Source of the DNA: Rhodospirillales bacterium
GTDB taxonomy: Bacteria; Pseudomonadota; Alphaproteobacteria; Rhodospirillales; Magnetovibrionaceae
Reading direction: 5' to 3'
DNA: 62,709 nt
Assembly (NCBI GenBank): GCA_024653965.1
Contig: JANLGW010000109.1
Coordinates: forward strand, 1-62,709
A program made the translations under genes and the position numbers. The notes under the pieces were generated by a model. The model did not search any database. It was not told where the DNA came from and saw nothing but the letters and a program-made list of their open reading frames with translations. Of the stretch, positions 1 to 8,395 are shown piece by piece. The stretch's first letter is position 1. The number at the start of each line of letters is the position of its first letter.

Positions 1-1047
1 GTGGCCGACGTTGCGCACCATCAATAAGCTGCGGCCATGCACCGTCAGCTCGTCGCCGTCGGGGCGGGTGTAGACGCGGTCCGTCATCAAGCGGCGGACG
101 ATGGTCTTGCCGTTTTTTTCAAACGTATCGGTCAGGTTGCCTTTCATCAGGCCGAGCCAATTGCGATAAACGACGACCTTATCGTCGGCATCCACGGCGG
201 CTATGGAATCTTCGCAGTCTTGAATGGTGGTCAGGGCCGCTTCGACCACCACGTCTTTGATGCCTGCCGGATGATCGAGACCGATACGATGGTCGCGGTC
301 AATGTGCAGTTCCAGGTGCAGGCCATGGTTTTTAAGCAAGATGACCTGAGCAGCCCCCGCGTCGTCGGTAATGAAGCCCGTAAATTGTGATGGGTCGCGC
401 AAGTTTGTTGTGCGCCCGTCTTTGAGCGTGAGGGTGAGTGCGGTGTGTGTATTTGTGGTCGACAGGCCGTAGTTCACCACGTCGGCGTGTCCGCCGATTT
501 CCAGTGGCGTCGCTTGATCGAGAACGCTTGCGGCGTAGGCGAATACCGCCTGCCCGCGTTTGGGGTTGTAGCCTGCGCCTTTTTCGCGGCCAGCGTCTTC
601 GGCGATGACGTCGGTGCCGTATAACGCATCATAGAGGCTGCCCCAGCGCGCATTGGCGGCGTTCAAGGCATACCGGGCATTCATCACCGGCACCACCAGT
701 TGCGGCCCGGCCAGGGTGGCGATTTCCGCGTCTACGTTTTGCGTGCCGATGGTGAAATCAGGGCCTTCCGCGTGCAGATATCCGATCTCCTGTAAAAATC
801 GCTGATAGGCTGAGGCGTCGAAAGGCTTGGCCCGGTTGTGTAGATGCCAATCGTCGATTTGGCGTTGCAGGAGATCGCGTTTTTCCAACAACTGGCGAGA
901 GCGGGGGCCCAAGTCATGGATGATGGCGGAGAAGGCGCCCCAAAATTGATCCGCCGAGAGCCCGGTGCCGGGCAGAACCTCGTCTTTAATGAAGTTGAAA
1001 AGCACGGTGGCGACGTGAAGATCGTTCGTCTTTACGCGTTCCGTCAT
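1..1047 (-). CDS. glcB: malate synthase G, N-terminal part (cut by window edge)
   Basis: Condenses glyoxylate with acetyl-CoA to malate in the glyoxylate cycle (cytoplasm). I translated the minus strand myself: it opens MTERVKTNDLHVATVLF and runs open to the window edge, 349 codons, about half of the usual length of roughly 720 residues. Recognisable malate synthase G stretches include YNPKRGQAVFAYAASVLDQ, a DCEDSIAAVDADDKV segment, NWLGLMKG and, at the edge, GRSLLMVRNVGH. The start at 1047 has a good ribosome site (AAGGAG, eight bases upstream). The gene stands alone here; an inverted repeat lies about 113 bases upstream. The C-terminal half with the catalytic aspartate lies outside the window. 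Confidence 0.95.
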   Translation of the reverse strand, partial: MTERVKTNDLHVATVLFNFIKDEVLPGTGLSADQFWGAFSAIIHDLGPRSRQLLEKRDLLQRQIDDWHLHNRAKPFDASAYQRFLQEIGYLHAEGPDFTIGTQNVDAEIATLAGPQLVVPVMNARYALNAANARWGSLYDALYGTDVIAEDAGREKGAGYNPKRGQAVFAYAASVLDQATPLEIGGHADVVNYGLSTTNTHTALTLTLKDGRTTNLRDPSQFTGFITDDAGAAQVILLKNHGLHLELHIDRDHRIGLDHPAGIKDVVVEAALTTIQDCEDSIAAVDADDKVVVYRNWLGLMKGNLTDTFEKNGKTIVRRLMTDRVYTRPDGDELTVHGRSLLMVRNVGH

Positions 1048-1091
1048 TGCTTTCACTCCTTTTTGATTTTTTATGGGCGGTTCATTCGCAC

Positions 1092-1180
1092 TTGCGGCAG
1101 AAAAAAAGTATGGATCAAGCCTTCGCTTTGGCCAATGGGCCTGCCGCAAAAACGGATGACATTTCCATCATGTGGAAATG
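1092..1180. promoter_or_regulatory. inverted repeats upstream of glcB
   Basis: The 225-base gap before glcB holds two inverted repeats. CATTTCCA (1160-1167) and TGGAAATG (1173-1180) form a perfect 8-bp dyad with a 5-base spacer. TTGCGGCAG (1092-1100) and CTGCCGCAA (1141-1149) form a 9-bp arm pair enclosing a smaller GGCC/GGCC hairpin. There is no T-run after either on the minus strand, so these are not typical terminators. An operator for glcB is possible but inferred only from position. Confidence 0.3.
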
Positions 1181-1272
1181 AAAAAAAGGAATGCGGACGC
1201 CCCCTGTTTCAGGCGGCTACGGATGCCGCGCCGCCCGGCGATGCGCGGTTTTGGGGATAAGGTCGGCGATTT

Positions 1273-4005
1273 TTACACGCCGTCACCCTGTTTCATCGTA
1301 CGCAGAACGGGATGAAAGCGCTCGGGGTCGCCGGGCAGCATCGCCGCGATATGGCCGATCAGCCAGCACAGGGGCTCCATGACCCAGCGCACCGCCTTGC
1401 CCAGATGGTGCGGCTTGTCGCGCTCGCCCAACCGATGCGCGATCTCCAGCGCGCGCCAAGTGGCGACGGGTTCGATCAAGGCGGTGGCGAGTTTTGATTT
1501 GCGCATCAGGCGCACGTAGGGCACCGCCCACACATGATAGCCGCGCACCGTGACGGGGCTCAGTTCGCGGAGCGTGAACGCGACGTCGAGGCGTTGCAGG
1601 CGCGGCGCCATACGCCCCTGGCGCACCAACTCGGTGCAGATGACGCGGGTGTTGCTGCTGGAACTGGCGCCGTCCGCGTTCTTCCGCCCGACGATGTCGC
1701 GGGTGAACTGGCCGTAGGCGCCGATCTCACGCCCCTGGCCATCTAGGTCCACCCCGCCGGTGCTGTTGCCGTGGCTGGTTGTGCCGCTGGTATAATTGCT
1801 TGCGGCATCGTACTTGCCTGCGGTGCCCAACGATCCCGGGGACGACTTTTCACCGTACAGCGCTTCTTGGCCCCTTCGTGTCGCGGCAGCGCTTCGCGCT
1901 GAACCGTTCGCTCCGCCCGCGCCCGCTTTCGGACCATAGGTCAGGCCGCCGGTGTCGATGGCGCTGCCCAAATCCTGCGTGGCCCGCGCCCTGGCGCGTT
2001 GACGCGCCAAGGCGTCCTGGTACGACGCCGCGCCGCCGGCATAGGCTTCGCCCAACCCGCCAAAGCCGAGTTTGGTTCCCGCTTCGGGCGCATTTTGCGC
2101 ATCCCGTGCGGCGCTGATGGCGTTGTCGCCTAGCTTGTCGATCTTCGCGACGCCGATGGTGCGCTCAAGGACTGCGCTCGCCATGCCTATTTCCTCGTTG
2201 GCCGCCGCTCGGGCCACGCTTTTGGCGCGCGCCGCTTCCTTCCTGACGCGCTCGGCGTTGATTTGCGCGTTGTCCTTGACGACCTGGGCGGCACTCACGG
2301 CGTCTTGCTTAGCGATGCGTTCCAGTTGCTGGGCGCGCATCTTGCGGCCCGGCTCCTCCAGCGCGCTCTGGCGCCGGGGCGCGTCGGGCGCGTTGTCGGC
2401 GTAGGCCGCGCCGAAGAACGATTTCACCGCCCCGGTGGCGAAGTCGTTGAGCGGGTGAGCCTTGTTGGCGTAGGCGGGCGCGCGCATGGCCTGCTCGACC
2501 ATCGGGCGATCCATGATCAGGCCGGCGATTTTGGGCGCGTCGGGGTGGGCGCGCTTCGTACCGGGGGAGGATTGGGGCGCGGGCGTTTTGCCCGCCGCGG
2601 TGCGGTCGAACAGGCTTTTGATGTTCGCCAGCGCGTCGTCGAAGGCGGCGGCGAAGTCGGACAGCGAAGCCTGCTCGGGCAGGGTGGCCTTAAACGCGGT
2701 CCGGGCCTTAAGGGGATCGGGATGGATCGCCCTCAGTTTGCCGAGCGCGGCGGCTCGATCGAGCGGTGGGTTGAAATTCCCGGCGCTCAAGATTGCATGG
2801 TCGGGCACGCCCGAGATGGTGATCGGCCCGCCGTCGTAGGGCGTCGCATCCAGCAAGTTGAGGCTGACCCGCGCCGCCGCGCGGCGCTCTTCGAGCAGGC
2901 TGGCGTTGCGCGCCAGCTGCGCGCGGTTTTGCGCGGGCGTCATCGCGTCTTCGGGGCTGAACTCGGCGGATGGGCCGAGGGAGTTGCCGTTTTCAATGGC
3001 GAAGTTCATTCCCAAATTTTTGTATGCGCTAAGTGCGTCATAGACGAATTGGCCATTAACTTTCGCGCCCGCTGGAAGGGCAAGAACATCGCCGGAACGG
3101 ATCGCGTTCGGGCTTTTGATGTGCGGATTGACGCTCATCAGCGCGTTGACGGTGGTGCCATGGCGGTGCGCCAAAGCGGAAAGCGTATCCCCCGCCTTGA
3201 CGGTCATTGTTTTGGAAACATCCAGAACGCCATTGGCGCGGATTGTGCGTTGGACGTAATCGGCCAGCGCCGCATGTTGCTTTTGATCGATCGCCCCCGC
3301 TTCGGCGAGCTGATCCAACTGCTTCGTCATGCGCGTTCGCATGATCTTAGCCCCGGCCTGGTTATCCTGAGCGAAGCTATAGTTCCGCTGATAATCGACA
3401 AACGTATCCAAACCGAAAGATTGCTTCGCATCGAGCTGCAGCGGGTTGCCTTGACCGTCCTTGACCTTGAGCGTCGGCCGCCCTTTCACGTAACGGGCCA
3501 AATCCGTTGGCGAACCGTATTGGTTGGCGTTGTCGGCGACCAGGGCCTGAAACGCCTTGGACTCAATCGTCGCCCTGAACTTGGAATCGGTCTTGTAGCG
3601 CGGATTAATGCGGGCGGATTCAACGACTGTCCGCGTTCCAACAATCGCCTCAAGTGCAGCAATGCGGTCATATTTCGCCACGAGGCCCTGTCCATCCTTC
3701 GTTTTGAGGGCGGCGTTCACGGCATCGCGTTGGGCGGCGCTCAAGGCATCCGGTTTTCCCTTTGTCGCAAGAGCACTATCCAGGTCAGCGCTCTTGATTT
3801 CAGGATGCTGCCCGCTCGTTTTCCGAACCAATGTTGCTCTAGCGAATTGGTTTGCGGGAATAGACAAATCCACCTGCATGGCGCCGATGGAATAGCCGCT
3901 GTTTTTCGTACCCGCGTGACTGAGCGCATAGGGGTCGTGGTTGCCGATTTCGGTTTTCCGGCTCATGGCCAAGACATCGTCAATGGTAATCTTAAGATCA
4001 GACAT
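1273..4005 (-). CDS. large modular LysM protein with a possible muramidase-like N-terminus
   Basis: Protein of 910 residues. The start at 4005 (MSDLKITIDDVL) is chosen because AAGGAG lies just before it; a GTG 15 bases further up contains that ribosome site. No signal peptide is seen. Residues about 1-150 contain KTEIGNHDPYALS and SGYSIGAMQVD, which loosely resemble the active-site regions of phage-type muramidases, with Glu19 a candidate catalytic residue; this is a guess. A clear LysM domain (TVKAGDTLSALAHRHG to SGDVLALPAG) lies at about 266-312. Residues about 450-790 are Ala/Arg-rich and Gly/Ser-rich linker. The last 120 residues (ICTELVRQGRM, GYHVWAVPYVRLMR) form a separate module that I recall from alphaproteobacterial phage-like proteins, unchecked. 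It could be a peptidoglycan-targeting effector or a phage-derived protein. Confidence 0.75.
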   Translation of the reverse strand: MSDLKITIDDVLAMSRKTEIGNHDPYALSHAGTKNSGYSIGAMQVDLSIPANQFARATLVRKTSGQHPEIKSADLDSALATKGKPDALSAAQRDAVNAALKTKDGQGLVAKYDRIAALEAIVGTRTVVESARINPRYKTDSKFRATIESKAFQALVADNANQYGSPTDLARYVKGRPTLKVKDGQGNPLQLDAKQSFGLDTFVDYQRNYSFAQDNQAGAKIMRTRMTKQLDQLAEAGAIDQKQHAALADYVQRTIRANGVLDVSKTMTVKAGDTLSALAHRHGTTVNALMSVNPHIKSPNAIRSGDVLALPAGAKVNGQFVYDALSAYKNLGMNFAIENGNSLGPSAEFSPEDAMTPAQNRAQLARNASLLEERRAAARVSLNLLDATPYDGGPITISGVPDHAILSAGNFNPPLDRAAALGKLRAIHPDPLKARTAFKATLPEQASLSDFAAAFDDALANIKSLFDRTAAGKTPAPQSSPGTKRAHPDAPKIAGLIMDRPMVEQAMRAPAYANKAHPLNDFATGAVKSFFGAAYADNAPDAPRRQSALEEPGRKMRAQQLERIAKQDAVSAAQVVKDNAQINAERVRKEAARAKSVARAAANEEIGMASAVLERTIGVAKIDKLGDNAISAARDAQNAPEAGTKLGFGGLGEAYAGGAASYQDALARQRARARATQDLGSAIDTGGLTYGPKAGAGGANGSARSAAATRRGQEALYGEKSSPGSLGTAGKYDAASNYTSGTTSHGNSTGGVDLDGQGREIGAYGQFTRDIVGRKNADGASSSSNTRVICTELVRQGRMAPRLQRLDVAFTLRELSPVTVRGYHVWAVPYVRLMRKSKLATALIEPVATWRALEIAHRLGERDKPHHLGKAVRWVMEPLCWLIGHIAAMLPGDPERFHPVLRTMKQGDGV

Positions 4006-4021
4006 GGTGTGCTCCTTCACA

Positions 4022-4048
4022 TAAAAAACCCCGCACGCATGTGCGGGG
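4022..4048 (-). terminator. intrinsic terminator after the 4077-5054 gene
   Basis: Perfect 8-bp stem CCCCGCAC/GTGCGGGG with a GCAT loop; on the minus strand it is followed by six T. It ends the secreted-protein gene above it and separates that gene from the LysM gene, whose ribosome site starts immediately beyond. Confidence 0.9.
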
Positions 4049-4076
4049 CGGGGTTGAGGTGCAACTTCGGTGTTAT

Positions 4077-5054
4077 TTATTTTGGGTAGGGCGAGCCCCG
4101 CTGGTGCAGATAATCCGTCAGCAGTCCGTCGAAATAGCCCAGGGAATTGCTGTTGTGCTCATCCTCGTACTGCTTCGCCAGCGCCAGCAAAGGCTTCAGT
4201 TCTTCCACATCCACCACAAACAAGTCATCACGCTGTTCGAGAAACAGCGAGCGCAGGTTTTTGTCGAACCGGATCACGTAGGCATTATCAGTTTTTTCAA
4301 AGCCATAGGGGTTGGCAAGATACGTACCATCCTTAAGCATCAAGACTTCGGATGAACCCTCCAGGCTTTCCGTGTCGTTGGATGTGCTAGATGTAAATCC
4401 GAACTGAAGAAAATTAAAGTGCGAGTCAATCGTGACGAAAAAATTCGGATCCACGCCTTCACCTTCAGAGATTGCCCCGCAGTGCCTTCGGGCGAACTCT
4501 AGTTTTATGGGAGTTTTAAGTATTTGAACTAAATACCGTCGCCAGACCAGGTATCCATCTTTGTCTTTCAAAAATAACGCATCGGGCGCAAAACATCTTA
4601 GCAAGGCATCATAAAGTGTACCCAGATCAAAACCCGAGAGAAGGCCAAGCGCCGAACCGTCGGCAAACGGTGTTCTAGCGATGTAAGGCAAAGACCGATG
4701 CCCGTATGGGTAAATCTGACGCTTTCCATCATGGATGTACGGTTCCCACGTCCGCCCGCTGAAAAACTCCTGGGCCAGCATTTGCGGTTTGCCGTCTTTT
4801 CTATCTTTGGGCCACCAGACATGAATGGCAAACGGATCGTCCCCGCCTGCGTCGTAAAGAATGGAACTGCGGCTTTCGTCCGCCGCCCCCGGATTTTCCC
4901 GCCACCACACATCCGGGTAAGGCGGGTATTGGATCGTGCTTTGCGGGACCCAGTCCTTGGGCCACCCCGTCCATGAGGCCGGTTCTTCCGCCCCAGGCGA
5001 CGTCCAGGCCGCCAAGAATATGCTCAATATCAAACCCGTCAAAAATCTGATCAC
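4077..5054 (-). CDS. secreted protein of unknown function
   Basis: The frame is open from 5162, but I prefer the GTG at 5054: it begins MIRFLTGLILSIFLAAWT, a textbook signal peptide with likely cleavage near SPGA-EE, and has GAGGG eight bases upstream. The upstream ATG at 5162 would bury the signal peptide behind 36 residues. The mature part of about 300 residues is rich in Trp and aromatic residues (WTGWPKDWVPQ, HVWWPKDRKDG) with a few Cys. I do not recognise the family. It ends in its own terminator and precedes the LysM gene on the same strand, so a periplasmic partner or immunity role is conceivable but not shown. Confidence 0.7.
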   Translation of the reverse strand: MIRFLTGLILSIFLAAWTSPGAEEPASWTGWPKDWVPQSTIQYPPYPDVWWRENPGAADESRSSILYDAGGDDPFAIHVWWPKDRKDGKPQMLAQEFFSGRTWEPYIHDGKRQIYPYGHRSLPYIARTPFADGSALGLLSGFDLGTLYDALLRCFAPDALFLKDKDGYLVWRRYLVQILKTPIKLEFARRHCGAISEGEGVDPNFFVTIDSHFNFLQFGFTSSTSNDTESLEGSSEVLMLKDGTYLANPYGFEKTDNAYVIRFDKNLRSLFLEQRDDLFVVDVEELKPLLALAKQYEDEHNSNSLGYFDGLLTDYLHQRGSPYPK

Positions 5055-5091
5055 GCCTCGAGCCCTCAACCATATCGTGCAATTGAGCGTA

Positions 5092-5157
5092 TCACACCTT
5101 TGTCTGAAAATTAAAAGATAACCTCTGACGGAGAGGTGACTGATTTTCATCCGCCAT
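5092..5157 (-). CDS. possible 21-residue leader ORF
   Basis: AAAGGAG lies eight bases before an ATG at 5157 that opens a 21-codon frame (MADENQSPLRQRLSF to FQTKV) ending in TGA at 5092, 37 bases before the GTG chosen for the secreted protein. This ATG has much better spacing to the ribosome site than the in-frame ATG of the long frame at 5162 (three bases). It may be a leader peptide or an accident of sequence. Confidence 0.25.
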   Translation of the reverse strand: MADENQSPLRQRLSFNFQTKV

Positions 5158-5183
5158 GACATGTACTCCTTTGATTAAGGCAT

Positions 5184-5208
5184 AAAAAAAGCGGCGCTTT
5201 TGCGCCGC
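5184..5208 (-). terminator. intrinsic terminator after the 5238-5768 gene
   Basis: Perfect stem GCGGCGC/GCGCCGC with a TTTT loop, followed on the minus strand by seven T. It closes the gene for the 176-residue secreted protein and lies just upstream of the next ribosome site. Confidence 0.9.
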
Positions 5209-5237
5209 AGGGTTAAGCTAAGATGTAAACAAATGCG

Positions 5238-5768
5238 TTATTCGTAGATGTCCGGCGGAATCAGACCAACCATGCGGCCACGATCCGAATTGCGGACGGA
5301 ACTAGATAAATCACAATATGCGTTTTTCCCCCCGTTGTTGGGGAGTTTATTTTCCATGCGGATCAATTCTTCCATACCCTCTCGCGTGGTGCAGTTAATA
5401 AAATGCAACATGCATGAATGATTGGCATAGGTGAACGGAGATTTCGAGTACCGCAAATATACGTACGTGCTTAATTTGTGTTTCTTCGGAAGCCCTTGAA
5501 GCTCAAGATACGTATAGCCTTCCGGCGAGGTGCGCACCGTATACTTGAATGAACCATGGCGGTCGAAGGAAATGCTATCCCTGGTAAGGTTCATTTTTCC
5601 ATCAAGGAACATGCCCGTTTTATTAAACGGGTACCACAACTCGTAGGGCTGTTCCGGGCAGTACTCGACCACATTCATTTTGATGTCCGCCGCACCAGCG
5701 GGAAGCGCGGCGACCACCATGTTCAAGATCGCCGACAGCGCCGAAAGAACAAGCCGTCGCTTGATCAT
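5238..5768 (-). CDS. small secreted Cys-containing protein of unknown function
   Basis: I start it at 5768 (MIKRRLVLSALSAILNMVVA), a clean signal peptide with likely cleavage after AGA; 176 residues. The frame is open for 35 codons further up, but those codons do not look like a protein N-terminus. No good ribosome site is visible at 5768, so the start is uncertain. The mature part has scattered Cys (EYCPEQPYELW, CMLHFINCTTR, NAYCDLSSS) that suit disulfides in the periplasm. I do not recognise the family. A perfect -35 box (TTGACA) lies about 120 bases upstream with only a weak -10. It is followed by its own strong terminator. Confidence 0.6.
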   Translation of the reverse strand: MIKRRLVLSALSAILNMVVAALPAGAADIKMNVVEYCPEQPYELWYPFNKTGMFLDGKMNLTRDSISFDRHGSFKYTVRTSPEGYTYLELQGLPKKHKLSTYVYLRYSKSPFTYANHSCMLHFINCTTREGMEELIRMENKLPNNGGKNAYCDLSSSVRNSDRGRMVGLIPPDIYE

Positions 5769-6070
5769 ACAAGGTCGTGCGAAACCGTTCGGCATACTCA
5801 TCACAAAATGCAGTCCCTGGGTAATGGACAGACTCGTCCAGATCGTTGTGGATGACGCTACAGTATCCCTCATGCCGTGTCAAGGAATATTTTCCGATCA
5901 TGCCGTCCTCGCGAATGGCGACACCGACTTTTTTCATATGTGCGGACATCGTCCGCGCGAATGGACGCGCCGATAACCTCAAAGTCTGATTCGAGCGTAT
6001 TTCTTGACGGTCCAGCCGTTGCTGCCTTTAACGATGGCGGCGTAGCCGCATAAGATGGCTCTGGTTTTTT
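5769..6070 (-). pseudogene. possible frameshifted gene remnant
   Basis: This 300-base stretch has no intact gene. Read on the minus strand, protein-like segments follow each other in different frames: CGYAAIVKGSNGWTVKKYAR, then ESDFEVIGASIRADDVRTY, then KVGVAIREDGMIGKYSLTRH and EGYCSVIHNDLDESVHYPG. The last frame runs on into the signal-peptide region of the next gene. That pattern would fit a gene broken by two frameshifts, but I recognise no family and chance cannot be excluded. Confidence 0.25.
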
Positions 6071-6074
6071 AGGC

Positions 6075-6116
6075 AAAAAAATCCCCGGCCTTGGGGGAGG
6101 GAAACCAAGGCCGGGG
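6075..6116 (-). terminator. strong terminator after the 41-residue membrane peptide
   Basis: A 12-bp stem (6083-6094 with 6105-6116, CCCCGGCCTTGG and its complement) has a 10-base loop and is followed on the minus strand by seven T with one A before them. It lies 90 bases after the stop of the small gene at 6207. Confidence 0.9.
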
Positions 6117-6206
6117 AAGAAGAAAACGGGGTTGCTCTTGAGAGGAGAAGGGGGGGGGGGGAGTCTCAGGGGCCGTTTTCTACTTGTGCAGATTTTGTGC
6201 GATGCC

Positions 6207-6332
6207 TTAAGCCATTTGCGCCAAGCCCAGCAGGGCGGCGACGGCGGAGGAGAGGGCCACGGCGGCAACGATGGCGGTGGAGCCGATGGCAATACGCATT
6301 TTTTCGATCTGCTCTTGGGTGCGGATTTTCAT
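6207..6332 (-). CDS. 41-residue single-span membrane peptide
   Basis: An intact 41-codon gene: a charged N-terminus (MKIRTQEQIEKMRIA) followed by a hydrophobic Ala/Leu/Val helix (about residues 14-39) ending LLGLAQMA. A good ribosome site (CAGGAG) lies seven bases before the ATG, and a strong terminator follows 90 bases later, so it looks like a complete transcription unit. The orientation is probably N-in by the positive-inside rule. I do not recognise the family. It is short enough to be missed by standard gene callers. Confidence 0.7.
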   Translation of the reverse strand: MKIRTQEQIEKMRIAIGSTAIVAAVALSSAVAALLGLAQMA

Positions 6333-6624
6333 GGTTCGTCTCCTGTTTCTGTCGGGCCGCCTGCATTCAGGTTTGGTGTTGCGGTAAGGCCCTGTTCAAA
6401 TCGTGAGGACATATTGGCACGTGGCCACTGAACCAAGACTGAATTGAACCTGAAAGATAGATGAACAGAGCATTCATGCTCAGAGAGTAGAAGCGGGAAA
6501 AAACCTTGGAAATGTTAGTTTTTTTCGTTCAGACTTTGTCGCCAAACGGTGATCGAGAAAAGGGATGTCTGAATATTTTTGATTTTTTTATAAGGTGCAG
6601 AAAGATGCAAAAGAGGTTTAGGGC
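6333..6624. other. gene-free region between two small membrane-protein genes
   Basis: About 290 bases with no plausible gene. It must carry the divergent promoters of the 41-residue peptide (minus) and the 65-residue protein (plus); the right half (6490-6610) is AT-rich. I see no clear repeat or RNA structure. Confidence 0.5.
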
Positions 6625-6822
6625 ATGACACATGATAATGCCAAAGGGGGCGATAATACCCGAGGGGGCGACAATGCCCGAGGAAGCAAAAGCAAAGGGC
6701 TGTGGAAATACTTGTTTTGGGGTGTGGCCTCGGCGCTTTTGGCGGCGGTCCTAGCGTGGAGTGTTGTGCCTACCGTTCAAGTGGACCCTGCACAGACAGA
6801 ACCCGTGGTCCCTGTCCGGTGA
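6625..6822 (+). CDS. 65-residue membrane protein with GGDN repeats
   Basis: Short protein: a polar N-terminus with a near repeat (AKGGDNTRGGDNARGSKSKG), one transmembrane helix (about residues 27-49, YLFWGVASALLAAVLAWSVV) and a short Pro/Val tail. AAGAGG lies eight bases upstream of the ATG. It ends 13 bases before the stop of the convergent TolC-family gene. The family is not recognised; the low-complexity N-terminus lowers confidence. Confidence 0.5.
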   Translation: MTHDNAKGGDNTRGGDNARGSKSKGLWKYLFWGVASALLAAVLAWSVVPTVQVDPAQTEPVVPVR

Positions 6823-6835
6823 ATGGGCTGTGGTA

Positions 6836-8203
6836 TTACTGCGACGAAATCATGTAGGCGGGCATCAAGCGACCCATGGCGAGCAACAGCTGATAGATCG
6901 CCACCCGTTCGTCGTAGGACGCGGTGGTGTAGTTGATCTGCGCGTTGTTCACTTCGTTTTCAGCGTCTAAGACGTTGATGACGGTTTCTTTGCCCGCGTC
7001 ACGAAGCTTTTTGCGGCTGCTGGCCACTTCCGAGGCGATGTTCACGGCGTTGCCCAGCAATTCCTTGCGTTCGCGCGCTGTGATCAGCGATTGCCAGGAT
7101 AATCGTGTTTGTTCGATGACCTTGGAATATACGTAATCGTAATTATCCATCGAGGCATGATAGTCGATGTTGTTGCGTTCCATCAGGGCGAGCGACGAGC
7201 CGCCGGTAAAGATGTCCCAGTTGGCCGACAGGACTACCGAATAGTCGCGGCGGACGCCGTTGACAGTGTTGTTTTTGCGTTCAAAGTTTGCATCGCCCAC
7301 CAAATCGAGCGATGGATAGAGGCCGCTCGATGCGGTGCGGCGGCGTTCACGCGATATTTCCACCGTGGCCGCGCCGCCGAGCAACGCCGGGTTTTCGACG
7401 AGGGCGATTTCTACGGAGCGGTCCAGCGTTGAAGGAATAACGGTAGCGGGCGGTGCTGGGTCAATCATGGTGGTCAAATCCGGGACATGACCAAAGACTT
7501 GATCGTAGCGGCTAATGGCGTTGGCCAGCGAGCCTTCGTATCCGACGCGTTTTTCTTTGGAAATCTGCAGGCGCGATTTGGCCTGCAACACGTCGACCGT
7601 CACGCCGGAGCCGCGCCGTACCCGTTCATCTTCAAGGTTTAATTGCTGTTGAATGGTGCGTTCGTTTTCTCGCGATAGCTCCACCAAGCGACGCTGGCGC
7701 AACACATCGACGTAGGCGCGCACGCCTTCAAATAGGGTGTTTTGGCGGGTGCCTTCCAGCGAGATTGCGGCGATTTCGCGGTTGATGCGCGCCGCTTGGA
7801 CTTGGCTTTCGGTGCTAAAACCATCGAATAGATTTTGCCGGACGGTAAGGCCCGCGATATTTTTAACCCCCCGCCACGGATCGCCCTCAGCGTTATTGGA
7901 GCGTGTCGTGGGGCTGTCCACCACTTCGGGGCCGATTTGGCCGGTGGCGCTTACGGTCGGAAAATACTGCGCGGCGGCCTCCTTAATCGACACACTTCGC
8001 GATTCCAAGGTCTTTTCGGCTTCGTGAATTTTGGGGTGTTGCTCGATCAAGTATTTCAATTCGTCTTCGATAGGATTCGCAGCCGCCCCGCCCGCACTGG
8101 AAAAAAACCATCCGGTGGCGCCTAATGTGGCGCCAAAAATGGCGAGAATGCGCGGATATTTGACGAAAGCGGCCAATGCAAAAACCCCCAAAAACACCGT
8201 CAT
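6836..8203 (-). CDS. TolC-family outer membrane channel protein
   Basis: Outer-membrane/periplasmic tunnel protein for a type I secretion or efflux system. Features of the family: an N-terminal hydrophobic export segment, two internally similar halves with long heptad-rich helices (ERTIQQQLNLEDERVRRG, ERKELLGNAVNIASEV), the typical RRGSGVTVDVLQAKSRL and GKETVINVLDAENEV repeats, and TVRQNLFDGF and NWDIFTGG strands. About 455 residues, normal for TolC. The ATG at 8203 is preferred to a TTG two codons earlier; no strong ribosome site is seen. No inner-membrane or fusion partner gene lies beside it, so its transporter is elsewhere. Confidence 0.88.
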   Translation of the reverse strand: MTVFLGVFALAAFVKYPRILAIFGATLGATGWFFSSAGGAAANPIEDELKYLIEQHPKIHEAEKTLESRSVSIKEAAAQYFPTVSATGQIGPEVVDSPTTRSNNAEGDPWRGVKNIAGLTVRQNLFDGFSTESQVQAARINREIAAISLEGTRQNTLFEGVRAYVDVLRQRRLVELSRENERTIQQQLNLEDERVRRGSGVTVDVLQAKSRLQISKEKRVGYEGSLANAISRYDQVFGHVPDLTTMIDPAPPATVIPSTLDRSVEIALVENPALLGGAATVEISRERRRTASSGLYPSLDLVGDANFERKNNTVNGVRRDYSVVLSANWDIFTGGSSLALMERNNIDYHASMDNYDYVYSKVIEQTRLSWQSLITARERKELLGNAVNIASEVASSRKKLRDAGKETVINVLDAENEVNNAQINYTTASYDERVAIYQLLLAMGRLMPAYMISSQ

Positions 8204-8395
8204 GCGCAACGGATGCGCACCTGCACATCTTTAACACACTTGCCGGAAGGCGACAATCGTAGCGGTCCCGTTAGGCGAAACGATGATTAACGCCTGACAC
8301 ATTCAGCGAATTTCTCCCCTGGGCAAAAGGGGGGGCAATCTGCTTAAATGGCTCATAAACAACGATAAACATAAAATATTTGCTGGGGATTACGA

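Noticed and set aside
2263-4089. 608-codon open frame antisense to the LysM gene
   Set aside because: No ribosome site or domain; open only because GC-rich coding DNA is short of stops in that frame, and the LysM domain is on the other strand.
5623-5937. 105-codon frame MKKVGVAIREDG overlapping the secreted gene
   Set aside because: Its second half is a shadow of the signal-peptide region of the 5238-5768 gene; kept only as part of the possible pseudogene.
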